Shown here one piece after another: positions 41,962 to 51,369 of a stretch of 64,000 nt of DNA. The stretch's first letter is position 1, and each line of letters begins with the position of its first letter. The notes beneath the pieces were generated by a model, which saw only the letters and a program-made list of their open reading frames with translations, made no database searches and was not told the origin of the DNA. The position numbers and the translations under genes were made by a program. The DNA comes from Aridibacter sp965216195 (GTDB lineage Bacteria > Acidobacteriota > Blastocatellia > Pyrinomonadales > Pyrinomonadaceae): the NCBI GenBank assembly GCA_965216195.1, contig OZ244151.1, positions 806,001 through 870,000 on the forward strand. The letters are read 5' to 3'.

Positions 41962-43332
41962 ATGAAAAAAATACTTGTTGCTTTAGCCGCCACCGCACTT
42001 CTAGTTTTAACTGCATTTCCGCAATCGCAGGATCCTCCGAACCCCGACGAACTGAAGCGCCAAATTATAAAACGCCATTATAGCGATATATCGGACAGCG
42101 CGCGTTGGGAAATAAAGGCAGTTTATCCTGCTCTGCAGCTCGACGGCGGGAGGCTTGCCGAAGAGTTTAACAAGGTTGCGAAAGAGACCGTGATGAAACA
42201 TGTCACGGATTTCAAAAAAATTATGTCCGAGTTTTCGGAGAATGACAGGAAGAACTTGCCAAAAGGTGTAAGCTACTCTCTTACAATAGGTTATACGGTC
42301 GAATATCTTGGTGATGAATTCGTAAGTGTATATTTCTGGCGGAGCGACTATACGGGCGGCGCACACCCGAACTCCTGGAGTTTTGTACTGAATTACGATC
42401 TTGAAAAATCTCGAATTGTTGAGTTAAAAGATTTATTTAAACCGGACTCCGGCTATTTAGATTTCATTTCAAAAAAAAGCATCGAGCAGATTGCAAAAAA
42501 ACAAGGTGAGTATGCTGACAGAGATTGGATCGGTCGTGGTGCGGGCGCGAAACTAAAGAATTTTGCAAACTGGAACGCTACGAAAAAAGGGCTCAGATTT
42601 ACTTTTGATGCGTATCAAGTTGGTTCATACGCTGAAGGTCCCTACGAAACGTTCATTCCGTTTGAGAGTTTTCCTCAGGAAATGCAGGGTACGGCATTTT
42701 ATTACGCTGCCCTGGCTTCCTACATCGGTGGCAATCCTCCAAATAACTGCAGGGGAGGGCTTTATACCGCCCAAGACGTTGAATTTAAAGTGGCGCGGGT
42801 AAAGGGCAGGAAAAATGCTCGGGCATATTTTTATGGAGATGATAATGACTGTCCGGATGGCAAAAACTGCCGCCAAAAAGCCTACGTAATTGCAGGAGAC
42901 GAGGTAATCGTTGCGCGAAGCTACGGCGAGTTTTCCTGTGCATGGTATCCACCAAAAAAGGGGTTTGAAACCGTGGGTTGGATAAGGACAAACCAACTCG
43001 CTTTTGAGAATCAGAAATCGGTTGATCCGAGAAGCTGGGCCGGTGAGTGGTTTTACGCCGAAAACTCGATCAAGCTGATTCCCGGCAAAACACCGGGGTC
43101 ATTTTTTATTAAAGGAAACGCATTTTGGAAGGGAGTCGGAGACAATGTCCACATTGGCGAGCTGGATTATTCAGGGTCGCCAAAAGGCGATACGCTTAGA
43201 GTAGGTGCCGGCAAAGACAAATATGACTGCCGGGTAAAAATGTGGCGACTCGGAAAATATCTTCTGGTTACGGACAACAAAATGTGCGGTGGTGTAAACG
43301 TTTCCTTTGATGGTGTTTATATACGGAGATAG
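41962..43332 (+). CDS. Secreted DUF3298-domain protein
   Basis: The 456-aa protein has a signal peptide (MKKILVALAATALLVLTAFPQS). A DUF3298/RsiV-like region at about 60-230 contains YFWRSDYTGGAHPNSWSFVLNYDLEKSRIVELKDLF, the SxYTGGAHP core of the family. A C-terminal half has several cysteines (GNPPNNCRGG, DNDCPDGKNCRQ, FSCAWYPP, KYDCRV) and SH3-like beta strands. It is probably exported to the periplasm. Function unknown. Confidence 0.75.
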   Translation: MKKILVALAATALLVLTAFPQSQDPPNPDELKRQIIKRHYSDISDSARWEIKAVYPALQLDGGRLAEEFNKVAKETVMKHVTDFKKIMSEFSENDRKNLPKGVSYSLTIGYTVEYLGDEFVSVYFWRSDYTGGAHPNSWSFVLNYDLEKSRIVELKDLFKPDSGYLDFISKKSIEQIAKKQGEYADRDWIGRGAGAKLKNFANWNATKKGLRFTFDAYQVGSYAEGPYETFIPFESFPQEMQGTAFYYAALASYIGGNPPNNCRGGLYTAQDVEFKVARVKGRKNARAYFYGDDNDCPDGKNCRQKAYVIAGDEVIVARSYGEFSCAWYPPKKGFETVGWIRTNQLAFENQKSVDPRSWAGEWFYAENSIKLIPGKTPGSFFIKGNAFWKGVGDNVHIGELDYSGSPKGDTLRVGAGKDKYDCRVKMWRLGKYLLVTDNKMCGGVNVSFDGVYIRR

Positions 43333-43415
43333 CTTGCAGAAACACGCACGTAGTAAGTGTGTAAATTCACCATTTGGCGGTTCGCATTCCGAAGTTGCCT
43401 GAAAGTCTTTTTTTT

Positions 43416-43597
43416 GCCGCGAAGCGACAGATAGAAAGTAGCCAGATGTGAAACGTCTGGTCAATTTGGGAAGTACGTAATCGCGCTGAAGGTGTGAAAA
43501 GACAAGCGTTTCTGGTGCATCTTCAATGCACAAATCGTTTTCTACAACCTCCAGAAGCTTCGCATCTGGTTATTATCTTAATGTGCTTTCAGCACCT
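43416..43597. repeat. Cluster of six small hairpins with GAA or TTC triloops
   Basis: In the 294-bp non-coding gap between convergent genes, six hairpins follow each other with a GAA or TTC triloop: 43416-43428 (GCCGC/GCGAC, one mismatch), 43442-43460 (CCAGATGT/ACGTCTGG), 43482-43496 (CGCGCT/GGTGTG with wobbles), 43515-43531 (GTGCAT/ATGCAC), 43551-43569 (CCAGAAGC/GCATCTGG, one mismatch) and 43583-43595 (GTGCT/AGCAC). The first three loops read GAA and the last three TTC, so the whole block is roughly symmetric. No coding sense is evident. Confidence 0.75.
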
Positions 43598-43626
43598 TAA
43601 TCGACTTCCCAGGCATTCTCACTTTT

Positions 43627-44550
43627 CTAAGTGTATTCGCACAGAATGCTCCCGTATATCTCTGCGTCCACATTGCCGCCGCTTACGACGCAGCAAACTT
43701 TTTTATCAACAAATTTCTCTCTTTGTTCTAAAATCGCACCCAAACTCAACGCCCCGGTCGGCTCAACTTTTAAATTGATCTGAGAGAAGTATAACTGCAA
43801 TGCTTGCTTAATATTAGCCTCTGATACTTCAACTATTGTCTTAATACTGTCCTTGATTATTTTCCAGTTATTTTCACCAACCGAAACCGTTCGGGCGCCG
43901 TCTGCAATTGTCATAGGTTCTTCCTCGTTTCGAACGATTTCACCCGCTCTTAACGACAAAGCGGCATCGTTAGCCATGGCGGGCTCTGCTCCTATAATCT
44001 CAGTCGCAAAATCATTTCGTCTGAACGCCTCCGAGATGCCCGAAATTAATCCTCCGCCGCCAACCGGAACGATCACGGAGTCAAAATTCATCCCGTAATC
44101 TGCGATCTCGTCGCCCAGGCTCGAATTTCCTTCGATTACAAGCGGGTCGTCAAAAGGACTTGCGCGATAGGCGCCTGGAAATTTGTTCATCAGCTGATCG
44201 ACACGTTCATCGCGTCCAACCTCGTTTACGTCAATCAGGTCAACGACCGCACCGCAGCTCTTAACCGAATCGATTTTTACTTTTGCTGAAGTTTCCGGCA
44301 TCACGACGTGGCATTTTTTCCCCAGAAGCTTGCAGGAATAAGCGAGCGCCTGCCCAAAGTTGCCCGATGAAGCGGTTATCAGGTGATCGTTTTCGATGTT
44401 TACCGCTGTATTGTAAGCCGCGCGAAACTTAAAACTGCCTGTGTGTTGGAAAGTTTCCGTAGCGATGGTTAGATCAACACCAAAATGCGAGCAGAGTTTT
44501 TCCGACTGGATAAAAGTCGTCGGTCGGACTACCTCGAGAAGAGATTTCAT
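43627..44550 (-). CDS. PLP-dependent threonine/serine dehydratase-like enzyme
   Basis: The 307-aa protein has the type II PLP fold: Schiff-base lysine in TGSFKFRAAYN (K42), the phosphate- or substrate-binding SSGNFGQALAY, and the tetraglycine loop PVGGGGLISG. The layout matches threonine dehydratase or serine racemase. It lacks the regulatory ACT domain of IlvA, so it is a catabolic or racemase-type enzyme. Complete. Confidence 0.88.
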   Translation of the reverse strand: MKSLLEVVRPTTFIQSEKLCSHFGVDLTIATETFQHTGSFKFRAAYNTAVNIENDHLITASSGNFGQALAYSCKLLGKKCHVVMPETSAKVKIDSVKSCGAVVDLIDVNEVGRDERVDQLMNKFPGAYRASPFDDPLVIEGNSSLGDEIADYGMNFDSVIVPVGGGGLISGISEAFRRNDFATEIIGAEPAMANDAALSLRAGEIVRNEEEPMTIADGARTVSVGENNWKIIKDSIKTIVEVSEANIKQALQLYFSQINLKVEPTGALSLGAILEQREKFVDKKVCCVVSGGNVDAEIYGSILCEYT

Positions 44551-44682
44551 ATGGGAAATTTAGTCGGTTTTTATTACTTTTTCAAAAACTTCTTTCAAAA
44601 AGCGTTATGTTTTAAACCTTTTTTCTCACACAAAAACGAAGCACGAAAATTGTTGCTAAAAGCAAAAAAGAAGGAGAAAAAA

Positions 44683-46059
44683 ATGTATAAAAAAGTATCT
44701 CTATTATTAACGCTGATTATCGCCCTATTTGGAACGATCAATTTGGTAGCGCAAAAAAAAGCGGTGCCGTTTAAACCTAAGCCAGTTTCATTTAAAAAAT
44801 GTGTGAAACCTCCAAGCGGAATGGTAGCTTGGTTTCCATTTGATGAGAATTCAGGGACATCAACTTCAAATCTAGTTAACGATGGAAACGACGGCATTTT
44901 AGTAAATAATCCGAATTGGGTTTCAGGACAAATGGCAGCTAACTCATTAAATTTTAATGCGAACACTTATGTAAAAGTTAACGACCAGCCAAAGTTAAAT
45001 TTTGGTAAAGGTGATTTTTCAATCGACGCTTGGATTAGAATGAAAAGAGGTAGTCGAGGTGTGAGAAAGATAGTTTCGAAAAGAATTAACAGAAGAGGAA
45101 ATGTAAGAGGCTATCTGTTTTACGTTTATCAAAATAACAAGTTAGGACTTCAATTAGCTGATGGAATGCATACGAATACTTCGTCGGGAGTAATTCCAAA
45201 TTTAACTGATGGGCGATGGCACCAAGTTGCTGTGACCGTTGATAGGAATTCGTCCAAAGGGATTCGGTATTATTTTGACGGTAGATTGGTCGGAACAGCT
45301 AATCCAACATCAAGAAGCGGTGATTTATCAAATTCATCTTCTTTAAGCATTGGAAGCGAGTTTGGCTCAAGTAATTTCATTGGTGGCATAGATGAATTGG
45401 AATTATTTAATCGCGTTTTAAGCCGCGGAGAAATCATCCATCTTTTTAGAGCCCAACGTGCGGGTAAATGTAAAGTTCCTAAGGGTTGTCCTCTGAGTGC
45501 CCAAAGATACAACATTTCAAGAAATGCTTCTACAAAAACAAAGCGAACGAAGCAAATGATGGAATTTCTTGATGGCGTGAAGCAGCAACTACCCGGACAG
45601 TCAATAAGAGGCTATGGCGAAGGCGGTCAAAACAAATTCTTTGGCGATTCTTTTCCGCTGAAAGGCTGTAAAGTTTGTGCGGCGAAGTTGACCGCCGTCG
45701 TTGATAACGAACAGGGACTTGCGCACAATGATGCACTCAACGTCTATTTTTCCGAAAGTACGTTTCAGTTATCAAATGGAAGCACCTCAGGCGATAGATT
45801 GCTTGGCGTCGGATCGTACGGAACCAATTCCATTCAGCCTGGCAGGACTTACTTATGGAAAACTTCCTCGGATGTTGGGCCAAAAACTCTGGAACTGAAT
45901 TTGAATAATGACGGAAATATTAGTGCCGGAGCCAGTCCCCAAACGGGAATATCGAGAGTAAACCAATATCTGTTCAGCGATTCAGATCCTCACCTTGAGG
46001 TTTGGGTGCAGGATGACACGATCGTAAAATCGATAGATCTCGAAGTTTGGACATATTAG
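44683..46059 (+). CDS. Secreted LamG (concanavalin A-like) domain protein
   Basis: The start at ATG 44683 is supported by AAGGAGA just upstream; the reading frame is open further left but without a start signal. The 458-aa protein has a signal peptide (MYKKVSLLLTLIIALFGTINLVAQ), a LamG-type jelly-roll domain at about 50-260 (MVAWFPFDENSGTSTSNLVNDGNDGIL, FSIDAWIRMKRG, GGIDELELFNRVLSRGEIIHLF) and a C-terminal beta-rich domain of about 190 residues. It is probably a cell-surface or secreted binding protein. Confidence 0.8.
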   Translation: MYKKVSLLLTLIIALFGTINLVAQKKAVPFKPKPVSFKKCVKPPSGMVAWFPFDENSGTSTSNLVNDGNDGILVNNPNWVSGQMAANSLNFNANTYVKVNDQPKLNFGKGDFSIDAWIRMKRGSRGVRKIVSKRINRRGNVRGYLFYVYQNNKLGLQLADGMHTNTSSGVIPNLTDGRWHQVAVTVDRNSSKGIRYYFDGRLVGTANPTSRSGDLSNSSSLSIGSEFGSSNFIGGIDELELFNRVLSRGEIIHLFRAQRAGKCKVPKGCPLSAQRYNISRNASTKTKRTKQMMEFLDGVKQQLPGQSIRGYGEGGQNKFFGDSFPLKGCKVCAAKLTAVVDNEQGLAHNDALNVYFSESTFQLSNGSTSGDRLLGVGSYGTNSIQPGRTYLWKTSSDVGPKTLELNLNNDGNISAGASPQTGISRVNQYLFSDSDPHLEVWVQDDTIVKSIDLEVWTY

Positions 46060-46112
46060 CCGGTATGTGCACAAGCCTTCATGATTTCTTGCTAACCAAC
46101 TCAAACTAAGCT

Positions 46113-46160
46113 AAATTAACCTTGACTTGCCCCCCGAAGACTCAGGTCAAGGTTAATTTT
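46113..46160 (+). promoter_or_regulatory. 14-bp inverted repeat covering the sigma-like gene ribosome binding site
   Basis: Perfect arms AAATTAACCTTGAC (46113-46126) and GTCAAGGTTAATTT (46146-46159) are separated by 19 nt. The right arm contains AAGG (46149-46152), the only candidate Shine-Dalgarno for the TTG start at 46161, so an RNA hairpin would hide it. The T run after the arm also makes it look like a terminator or attenuator for transcripts from upstream. Confidence 0.6.
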
Positions 46161-46721
46161 TTGGCTAAACCTCGCTTGAAAAAGGAAGTTACACGGGAGA
46201 ACTTTGCAAAGTTTCTCGAATGGCTCGCTCCGGATGAGCAAACCGGCGCGGACGAGTATGAGCGTCTCCGTTTTCGGCTCACAACCTTCTTTTCCCACCG
46301 CAAATGCCGTTTCCCGGAAGAACTCGCCGATGAGACGATCAACCGCGTCGTTCTAAAAATTGAAGAAGAGAAAATTGAGAATAAGACGGCCTATTGTTAT
46401 GGCGTTGCGAAGTTTGTTTTTATGGAGTCTCTGCGCAAGGAAAAGGAACACGAAAATGTTGATGAAATTCAGTTGAAGGCGAAGGAAGAGGAGCCGGAGG
46501 AAGAAGAACCGAATCCGTGTCTGGAGAAGTGTTTGAAGGAGCTTGGAACTGAAAAGCGTAAACTTGTTCTCGAGTATTTTTCAAAAAATGGGCAAGCGAA
46601 GATTGATTTGCATAAGACAATGTCGGAGCGTTTAGCGATCAGCGGCACGGCACTGCGTATGAAAGTAATGAGAATTAAGAAAAGATTGAAGGTTTGTATG
46701 GTCGAGTGTATGGCTGTTTAG
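46161..46721 (+). CDS. Sigma-70-like (ECF-type) regulatory protein
   Basis: The protein of 186 aa has a sigma region 2-like helix (NKTAYCYGVAKFVFMESLRKEKE) and a region 4-like end (KRKLVLEYFSKNGQAKID, then AISGTALRMKVMRIKKRLK), joined by an acidic linker (KAKEEEPEEEEPNPC). It belongs with the divergent sigma-like factors seen upstream of TPR-CHAT genes in acidobacteria. No ATG precedes the domain; TTG at 46161 follows an AAGG by 8 nt, while TTG at 46122 lies inside the left arm of the hairpin. It lies 236 bp upstream of a gene with an anti-sigma-like N-terminus. Confidence 0.7.
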   Translation: MAKPRLKKEVTRENFAKFLEWLAPDEQTGADEYERLRFRLTTFFSHRKCRFPEELADETINRVVLKIEEEKIENKTAYCYGVAKFVFMESLRKEKEHENVDEIQLKAKEEEPEEEEPNPCLEKCLKELGTEKRKLVLEYFSKNGQAKIDLHKTMSERLAISGTALRMKVMRIKKRLKVCMVECMAV

Positions 46722-46726
46722 TAAGA

Positions 46727-46890
46727 GCCCACGAAAAACACGAAAAGGGCGAAAAGAGTAGCTAAAGATTTGCCAGTTGACGAGTACGAGTAAGAAGGGC
46801 ATGCCCACTAAATACACGAAAGGTAAGATAAAGCGAAAGGGATCGCCCGCGGATTAGCGCGAATATGCGGGAATAAGAAAAAAAATAGAT
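46727..46890. repeat. Degenerate repeat-rich intergenic DNA
   Basis: The 236-bp gap before the CHAT gene carries a direct repeat GCCCACGAAAAACACGAAAA (46727-46746) and GCCCACTAAATACACGAAA (46803-46821). A purine-rich stretch and a GC-rich CCCGCGGATTAGCGCGAATATGCGGG segment (46846-46871, split by bases that break pairing) follow. These resemble dispersed non-coding repeats. A promoter for the CHAT gene probably lies after 46890. Confidence 0.4.
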
Positions 46891-46957
46891 CGTGTAGTGA
46901 TTGTATAGATCATTTCTCGTTACGTTTTAGGAAAAAATGCACAATTATTAAGGGACG

Positions 46958-49900
46958 ATGAGCGACACTCAAATTAAATCGGAAACAATTCGCGAGTATC
47001 TTTTGGGGAGAATTTCGGATGAAAAACGCCTTGAAGAGATTGAGGATTTGCTGTTTTCCGATGACGAGTTTTGCGACCGCGTGGAACTCGCCGAGGATAA
47101 ACTAATCAACGAATACGTCTTCGGCGAACTGAATTCAAAAGATCATCACGATTTCGAGAAAACACTTAAGAGTAACTCCGAAAGAAATCTCAAGGTAACG
47201 CTCGAAGGGCGTTTGAAGGAAAAAGCACAAGCCCAGGCAGTAGAAGAAGGTACTGGCTTTTTTGATTCAGTAAGAGCGTTTTTTGCACAGCCGCTTTATG
47301 CCGGGGCGTTTGGCGTTTTGTTGATTGCGGCGCTGGCTTTCGCAGCATATCTGCTTTTGCCAACGGGCGGTAACGAACTGGCGGAGCTTCAGAATCTTTA
47401 CGCGAACGAACGTCCGCACAATTCGCGTATCTCCGATTTTGAACATGCGCCTTATGTTGCCAAACGAAGCTCGGATACGAATGAGAAGAATAAGAACAAA
47501 TTGCGCTTGATTGAAACCAAACTGCTCGAGGCGGTTGAGAGCGCTCCCAATGCAGAGGCGCATCATGCTTTGGGCGTTTTTTATTTAACGCAGCGAAAGT
47601 TTGAAGATTCAGTAGACAATTTAAAGAAGGCGGTTGAACTTGAGGAGACGAACTCAAAATATCGTAATGATTTGGGAGCGGCGTATTTTGAGTTTGCAAA
47701 AAACGGAGATAAGTCGAAACAACTTGAGTCTTTCGCGCGCGCCAATGAAGAGTTTACAAAGGCGTTTGAGCAGGACGAGACGTTTTTGCCGGCATTGTTT
47801 AACAAGTCTCTTGTTTTGGAAGAGCTGAATCTGCCTATGCAGGCTGAGGAGTCGTGGAAAAAGTATCTTGAAAAGGATGCTAATTCAAAATGGGCGGAAG
47901 AGGCGAGAAAGCACCTCGAACAACTTCGGCGACGAGAGAACAGTTTCAAAACTAAGGAAGGAGTTTTGGGAGACTTTCTCGCAGCTTTTCGGGAAAAGGA
48001 CGAAAAACGACTTTGGCAAATACACTGTGAAACAAAGGGGGTTTTTAACGGAGTTGCACTACATCAGCAGCTAACGAAAAGGTATTTGCTCGCGAGAAAG
48101 CAAAAGGACGAGCTAAAAGCCAAAGAAAGTTTGAAAGCATTAAAACGTATCGGCGAACTTGAGAAAGAAAAGCACGCCGATTTTTTTTACGCTGATCTCG
48201 CTGATTATTATTCCGAGCTAGATGAGACGAAGATCGACGATTTATTAAACGCCAAAGAACTTCTATCGGAAGGAGTTGGTTCGGTAATGAGCGGTAAATA
48301 CACCGACTCGATAAATAGCTTTGGTAGGAGCAAGACAGCTTTTCTGAAAGCAGGAAACCGGATCGAATCAAATATTGCCGAGCTTTGGTCAGCAGAGATG
48401 CTGCCGGATGTGGGGAAGATAGAGGAAAGCAGAAACCGTTTGAATGCACTTATTTCTGTTGCTGAAAATAAAAACTACAAGATTATTTTACCTGCTGCAT
48501 ATTATTGGTTAGGAATAAGCCACTTTCGCCAGAGGGCATTTTCGTTCGCGATTATTGAAAATAAAAGAGCTTTGCATATCGCTAAAGAAAGTGAAAATTC
48601 CTACGAGGCTAAACATGCAAATGAAAATCTAGGCATAATCTACAATTTTCTTGGTGAATACAGTAACGCGCTGAACTATCTGAGTAGCATCCAGAATGAA
48701 AACCTAACATTCTTTTCAAGTGCCGCGCAGGTTTGGAGGGAGTTGTTTACAATTGCGAATCTTCTGGAAAAAAACGATTTGAATTCAACTGCCGTTGATT
48801 TTGCAACGGAAAGTTTAAATTTTAGCAAAAAATATTTGTCACAGTCACAAGCTCGGGATAATTCGTCTCGCGTATTGGTGAAGACTCTAGTAAAGAGGGA
48901 AATGTTTGTGGAAGCGCTACTTTATGCCAATGCAGCAAATTCAGCAGCAATGAGTCGGGGACAAAACTCGGAAAATGTTGAAATTATTGCTTACAGCTTT
49001 TTAGAGAGAGCTAACGTAAAACGCAGACTGGGGAAATGTGATAAGGCTTTAGCAGATTTTCGTCAAGCACTCGCATTTTACAAAAAAACTCCCGAAACTA
49101 CCTTTAATCTATATGGTGTTTATAAGGGCAGGCTTTTATGTCTTAGGGAACTAAACCGACAGCCGGAGTTTCAAAACGAATTGAAAACAATTCTAGAACT
49201 CTCTGAAGAGTATCGCCGAAATATAAGGGAAGACAATATACGCCAAGCCTTTTTTGAAAGCGAGCAAATCGTATTTGATACAGCTATTTACGATGCCTTA
49301 GCTGGAAATAAAAAGCGTAAAGCATTTGAGTTTTTAGAGACGTCCAAGGCACGTTCGCTTCTAGATTTTGTTAGATCGGATAAGTCCATTGTCGAAACCG
49401 AAAAAGAATTTTCTGCGGTTTCGAAGCCTTTAAGTTTAGACGAAATTCAAAAGCGCATGCCGGAGAATGTGCAAATTGTTCAGTATTCGCGGCTTGAAGA
49501 CAAATTGGCAATCTGGGTCGTGGAAAACGAAAAGTTTGAGTTGTTTGAAAAACAAATGACTCTAACAGAATTGGAAAATAAAATTGACAAGTATCGTAAG
49601 AATACTCTTGAAAAGGCTAAGCCAGAAAATTTAGAAGAATCAGCGAAAGAATTGTTTAAGCTTTTGATCCCCGATGACCTGGATAAAGGTAAAACGCTTT
49701 GCCTGGTTTTGGATAAATCACTGCATCAAATCCCTTTTTCTTCATTAGTGTCGCCGGACGGAAAATATTTAATCGAAGATTTTTCATTGATTTATAGTCC
49801 GAGTTCTTCGGTTTTCGTTATCGCATCGGAAAACGCAAATAAAAGACAAAACTCTTCCAAAGCGGAAAGCCTGTTAAGCATCGGGAATCCACGATTTGAC

Positions 49901-50470
49901 CGGGAAGAAAACCCGGATTTAGCAGATTTGCCAAATGCTGAAATCGAAGCCTCAAAAATTGCCGAAAATTATAGTGGTGTGAAAAACTTTATAGGTGAAG
50001 ATGCTACGAAAAGGAATTTTCTCAACGAGCTTGAAAATGCAGAAATTATCCACTTTGCCGGTCACTTTGTTGCAAATGGACAATCCTCAAGTAATTCAAA
50101 ATTGGTTTTTACGGATGAAGATCTGCGGGCGTTTGAATTTTCGGATAAGAAGTTGGGCAAAGCAAAACTCGTAGTTTTGTCTGCCTGCGAAACGGCATAC
50201 GAACGGATAAATAAAAGTGAAGGCGCAATTGGCATCGGTCGTACGTTTTTGGCGATGGGAGCGCCTCAAGTCGTTGCTAGCAACTGGAAGGTTGATTCTG
50301 AAGCGACCAAAGATCTAATGATTTCCTTTCATAAATTCAGACGAGAAGACCGGCTTTCGAGTATTGATGCGTTGCGTAAAGCGCAGCTTGAGATGCTGAA
50401 AAATGAAAACACACGTTCGCCCTATTACTGGTCTGCATTTTCGGTAGTTGGAGGTTTTGCAAATTACTAA
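46958..50470 (+). CDS. Anti-sigma-like, transmembrane, TPR and CHAT protease protein
   Basis: The 1170-aa protein has four parts. Residues 1-95 resemble the N-terminal helices of membrane anti-sigma factors (EYLLGRISDEKRLEEIEDLLFSDDEF). One membrane helix lies at about 113-134. A long helical repeat region (150-800) contains TPR units such as AHHALGVFYLTQRKFEDSVDNLKKAVELEE. The C-terminal CHAT caspase-like domain has its catalytic pair visible as H1036 (IIHFAGH) and C1077 (LSACETAYE). It follows the sigma-like gene, so the likely logic is a signal-responsive cleavage that frees or controls the sigma factor. Direct evidence for that is lacking. Confidence 0.85.
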   Translation: MSDTQIKSETIREYLLGRISDEKRLEEIEDLLFSDDEFCDRVELAEDKLINEYVFGELNSKDHHDFEKTLKSNSERNLKVTLEGRLKEKAQAQAVEEGTGFFDSVRAFFAQPLYAGAFGVLLIAALAFAAYLLLPTGGNELAELQNLYANERPHNSRISDFEHAPYVAKRSSDTNEKNKNKLRLIETKLLEAVESAPNAEAHHALGVFYLTQRKFEDSVDNLKKAVELEETNSKYRNDLGAAYFEFAKNGDKSKQLESFARANEEFTKAFEQDETFLPALFNKSLVLEELNLPMQAEESWKKYLEKDANSKWAEEARKHLEQLRRRENSFKTKEGVLGDFLAAFREKDEKRLWQIHCETKGVFNGVALHQQLTKRYLLARKQKDELKAKESLKALKRIGELEKEKHADFFYADLADYYSELDETKIDDLLNAKELLSEGVGSVMSGKYTDSINSFGRSKTAFLKAGNRIESNIAELWSAEMLPDVGKIEESRNRLNALISVAENKNYKIILPAAYYWLGISHFRQRAFSFAIIENKRALHIAKESENSYEAKHANENLGIIYNFLGEYSNALNYLSSIQNENLTFFSSAAQVWRELFTIANLLEKNDLNSTAVDFATESLNFSKKYLSQSQARDNSSRVLVKTLVKREMFVEALLYANAANSAAMSRGQNSENVEIIAYSFLERANVKRRLGKCDKALADFRQALAFYKKTPETTFNLYGVYKGRLLCLRELNRQPEFQNELKTILELSEEYRRNIREDNIRQAFFESEQIVFDTAIYDALAGNKKRKAFEFLETSKARSLLDFVRSDKSIVETEKEFSAVSKPLSLDEIQKRMPENVQIVQYSRLEDKLAIWVVENEKFELFEKQMTLTELENKIDKYRKNTLEKAKPENLEESAKELFKLLIPDDLDKGKTLCLVLDKSLHQIPFSSLVSPDGKYLIEDFSLIYSPSSSVFVIASENANKRQNSSKAESLLSIGNPRFDREENPDLADLPNAEIEASKIAENYSGVKNFIGEDATKRNFLNELENAEIIHFAGHFVANGQSSSNSKLVFTDEDLRAFEFSDKKLGKAKLVVLSACETAYERINKSEGAIGIGRTFLAMGAPQVVASNWKVDSEATKDLMISFHKFRREDRLSSIDALRKAQLEMLKNENTRSPYYWSAFSVVGGFANY

Positions 50471-50471
50471 A

Positions 50472-51302
50472 ATGAAGATCTGTCCAAAGTGTAGGAGTTT
50501 CTATGAGTATAACGCGTCCGATTTCTGTCTGAATGATGGTATTCCCTTGGTTGCCGTTTCTAAAAGTGCAAAAATATGGAATGAAGGCAGCAATTTTCTG
50601 AGAGCCAGGAGTAAAGAAATTGCAAAGCGAAAAAAGATATCCACAGCAAAAAAAATTCTATCTTATTTTGTTACCACCCTCGTCTGTTCTTCGCTTTTTT
50701 TTGTAATTATTGCCAATACAGTTATTTATTTAGACCCAAACAGCGATGAGGTAGCAACAGATGATGTGCCTGAAGATCAAAGTGATGTTGGAGAAGAAAC
50801 GGTCGAAATACCCGAAGCATTGACTGAAACGCCTGGCGATTTGCCAGTATCAGAATTACCCGAACAGCCAATCGGAAAACCGAGGATGGAGCCCGCAGAA
50901 ACGCCCAAGATACCGTCGCCAATAACCACTACGCTAACTCCTACAAAGACTCCAACTGGGACACCAACGGAAACCCCGAGTCCGACACCTTGTATTATCC
51001 AGAAAGAGATGGCGGAGATACTTAACCTGAATTCTAAATTGTGGTCTTCGCGAATTGAAAGACAAAGATTGGCTATTAAACAAGAATACGCTAGGAGGCA
51101 ACTCGACATTCCAGTTAAGGCAGATCATTCGGCGGTGGTTTCTATAGGTCAGGAATGTAAGAATGCAGGAGTTACGGTAAATTTTAAGTTTACCTCTCCA
51201 AAAGCTCCAGATCCGGCAATTCAGAAAAGAATTGTGGAAAAAACAGGATCGTTCAAATATAGCTGTAAGAAATTTGGCAAGTGGCAGTGTCAAGCGATTT
51301 AG
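50472..51302 (+). CDS. Zinc-ribbon membrane protein with Pro/Thr-rich stalk
   Basis: The ATG at 50472 lies one base after the CHAT stop. The 276-aa protein starts with a short zinc-ribbon-like motif (MKICPKCRSFYEYNASDFCLNDGIPL; three Cys, the fourth ligand unclear), then a membrane helix (about 66-88: ILSYFVTTLVCSSLFFVIIANTVIY), a Pro/Thr/Glu-rich stalk (TPTKTPTGTPTETPSPTP), and a basic C-terminal domain of about 100 residues with four cysteines. Its topology places the zinc ribbon inside and the stalk outside. Function unknown. Confidence 0.65.
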   Translation: MKICPKCRSFYEYNASDFCLNDGIPLVAVSKSAKIWNEGSNFLRARSKEIAKRKKISTAKKILSYFVTTLVCSSLFFVIIANTVIYLDPNSDEVATDDVPEDQSDVGEETVEIPEALTETPGDLPVSELPEQPIGKPRMEPAETPKIPSPITTTLTPTKTPTGTPTETPSPTPCIIQKEMAEILNLNSKLWSSRIERQRLAIKQEYARRQLDIPVKADHSAVVSIGQECKNAGVTVNFKFTSPKAPDPAIQKRIVEKTGSFKYSCKKFGKWQCQAI

Positions 51303-51369
51303 TTACATTTCGCGTCTTTCGGTCACAGATTAATAGATAAATTAATAAAAAAAAACAGGAGATATGAAA

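Noticed and set aside
43171..43533. 120-residue minus-strand frame over the hairpin block and the end of the DUF3298 gene
   Set aside because: Half is antisense of a real gene and the rest covers the triloop hairpins; no start signal.
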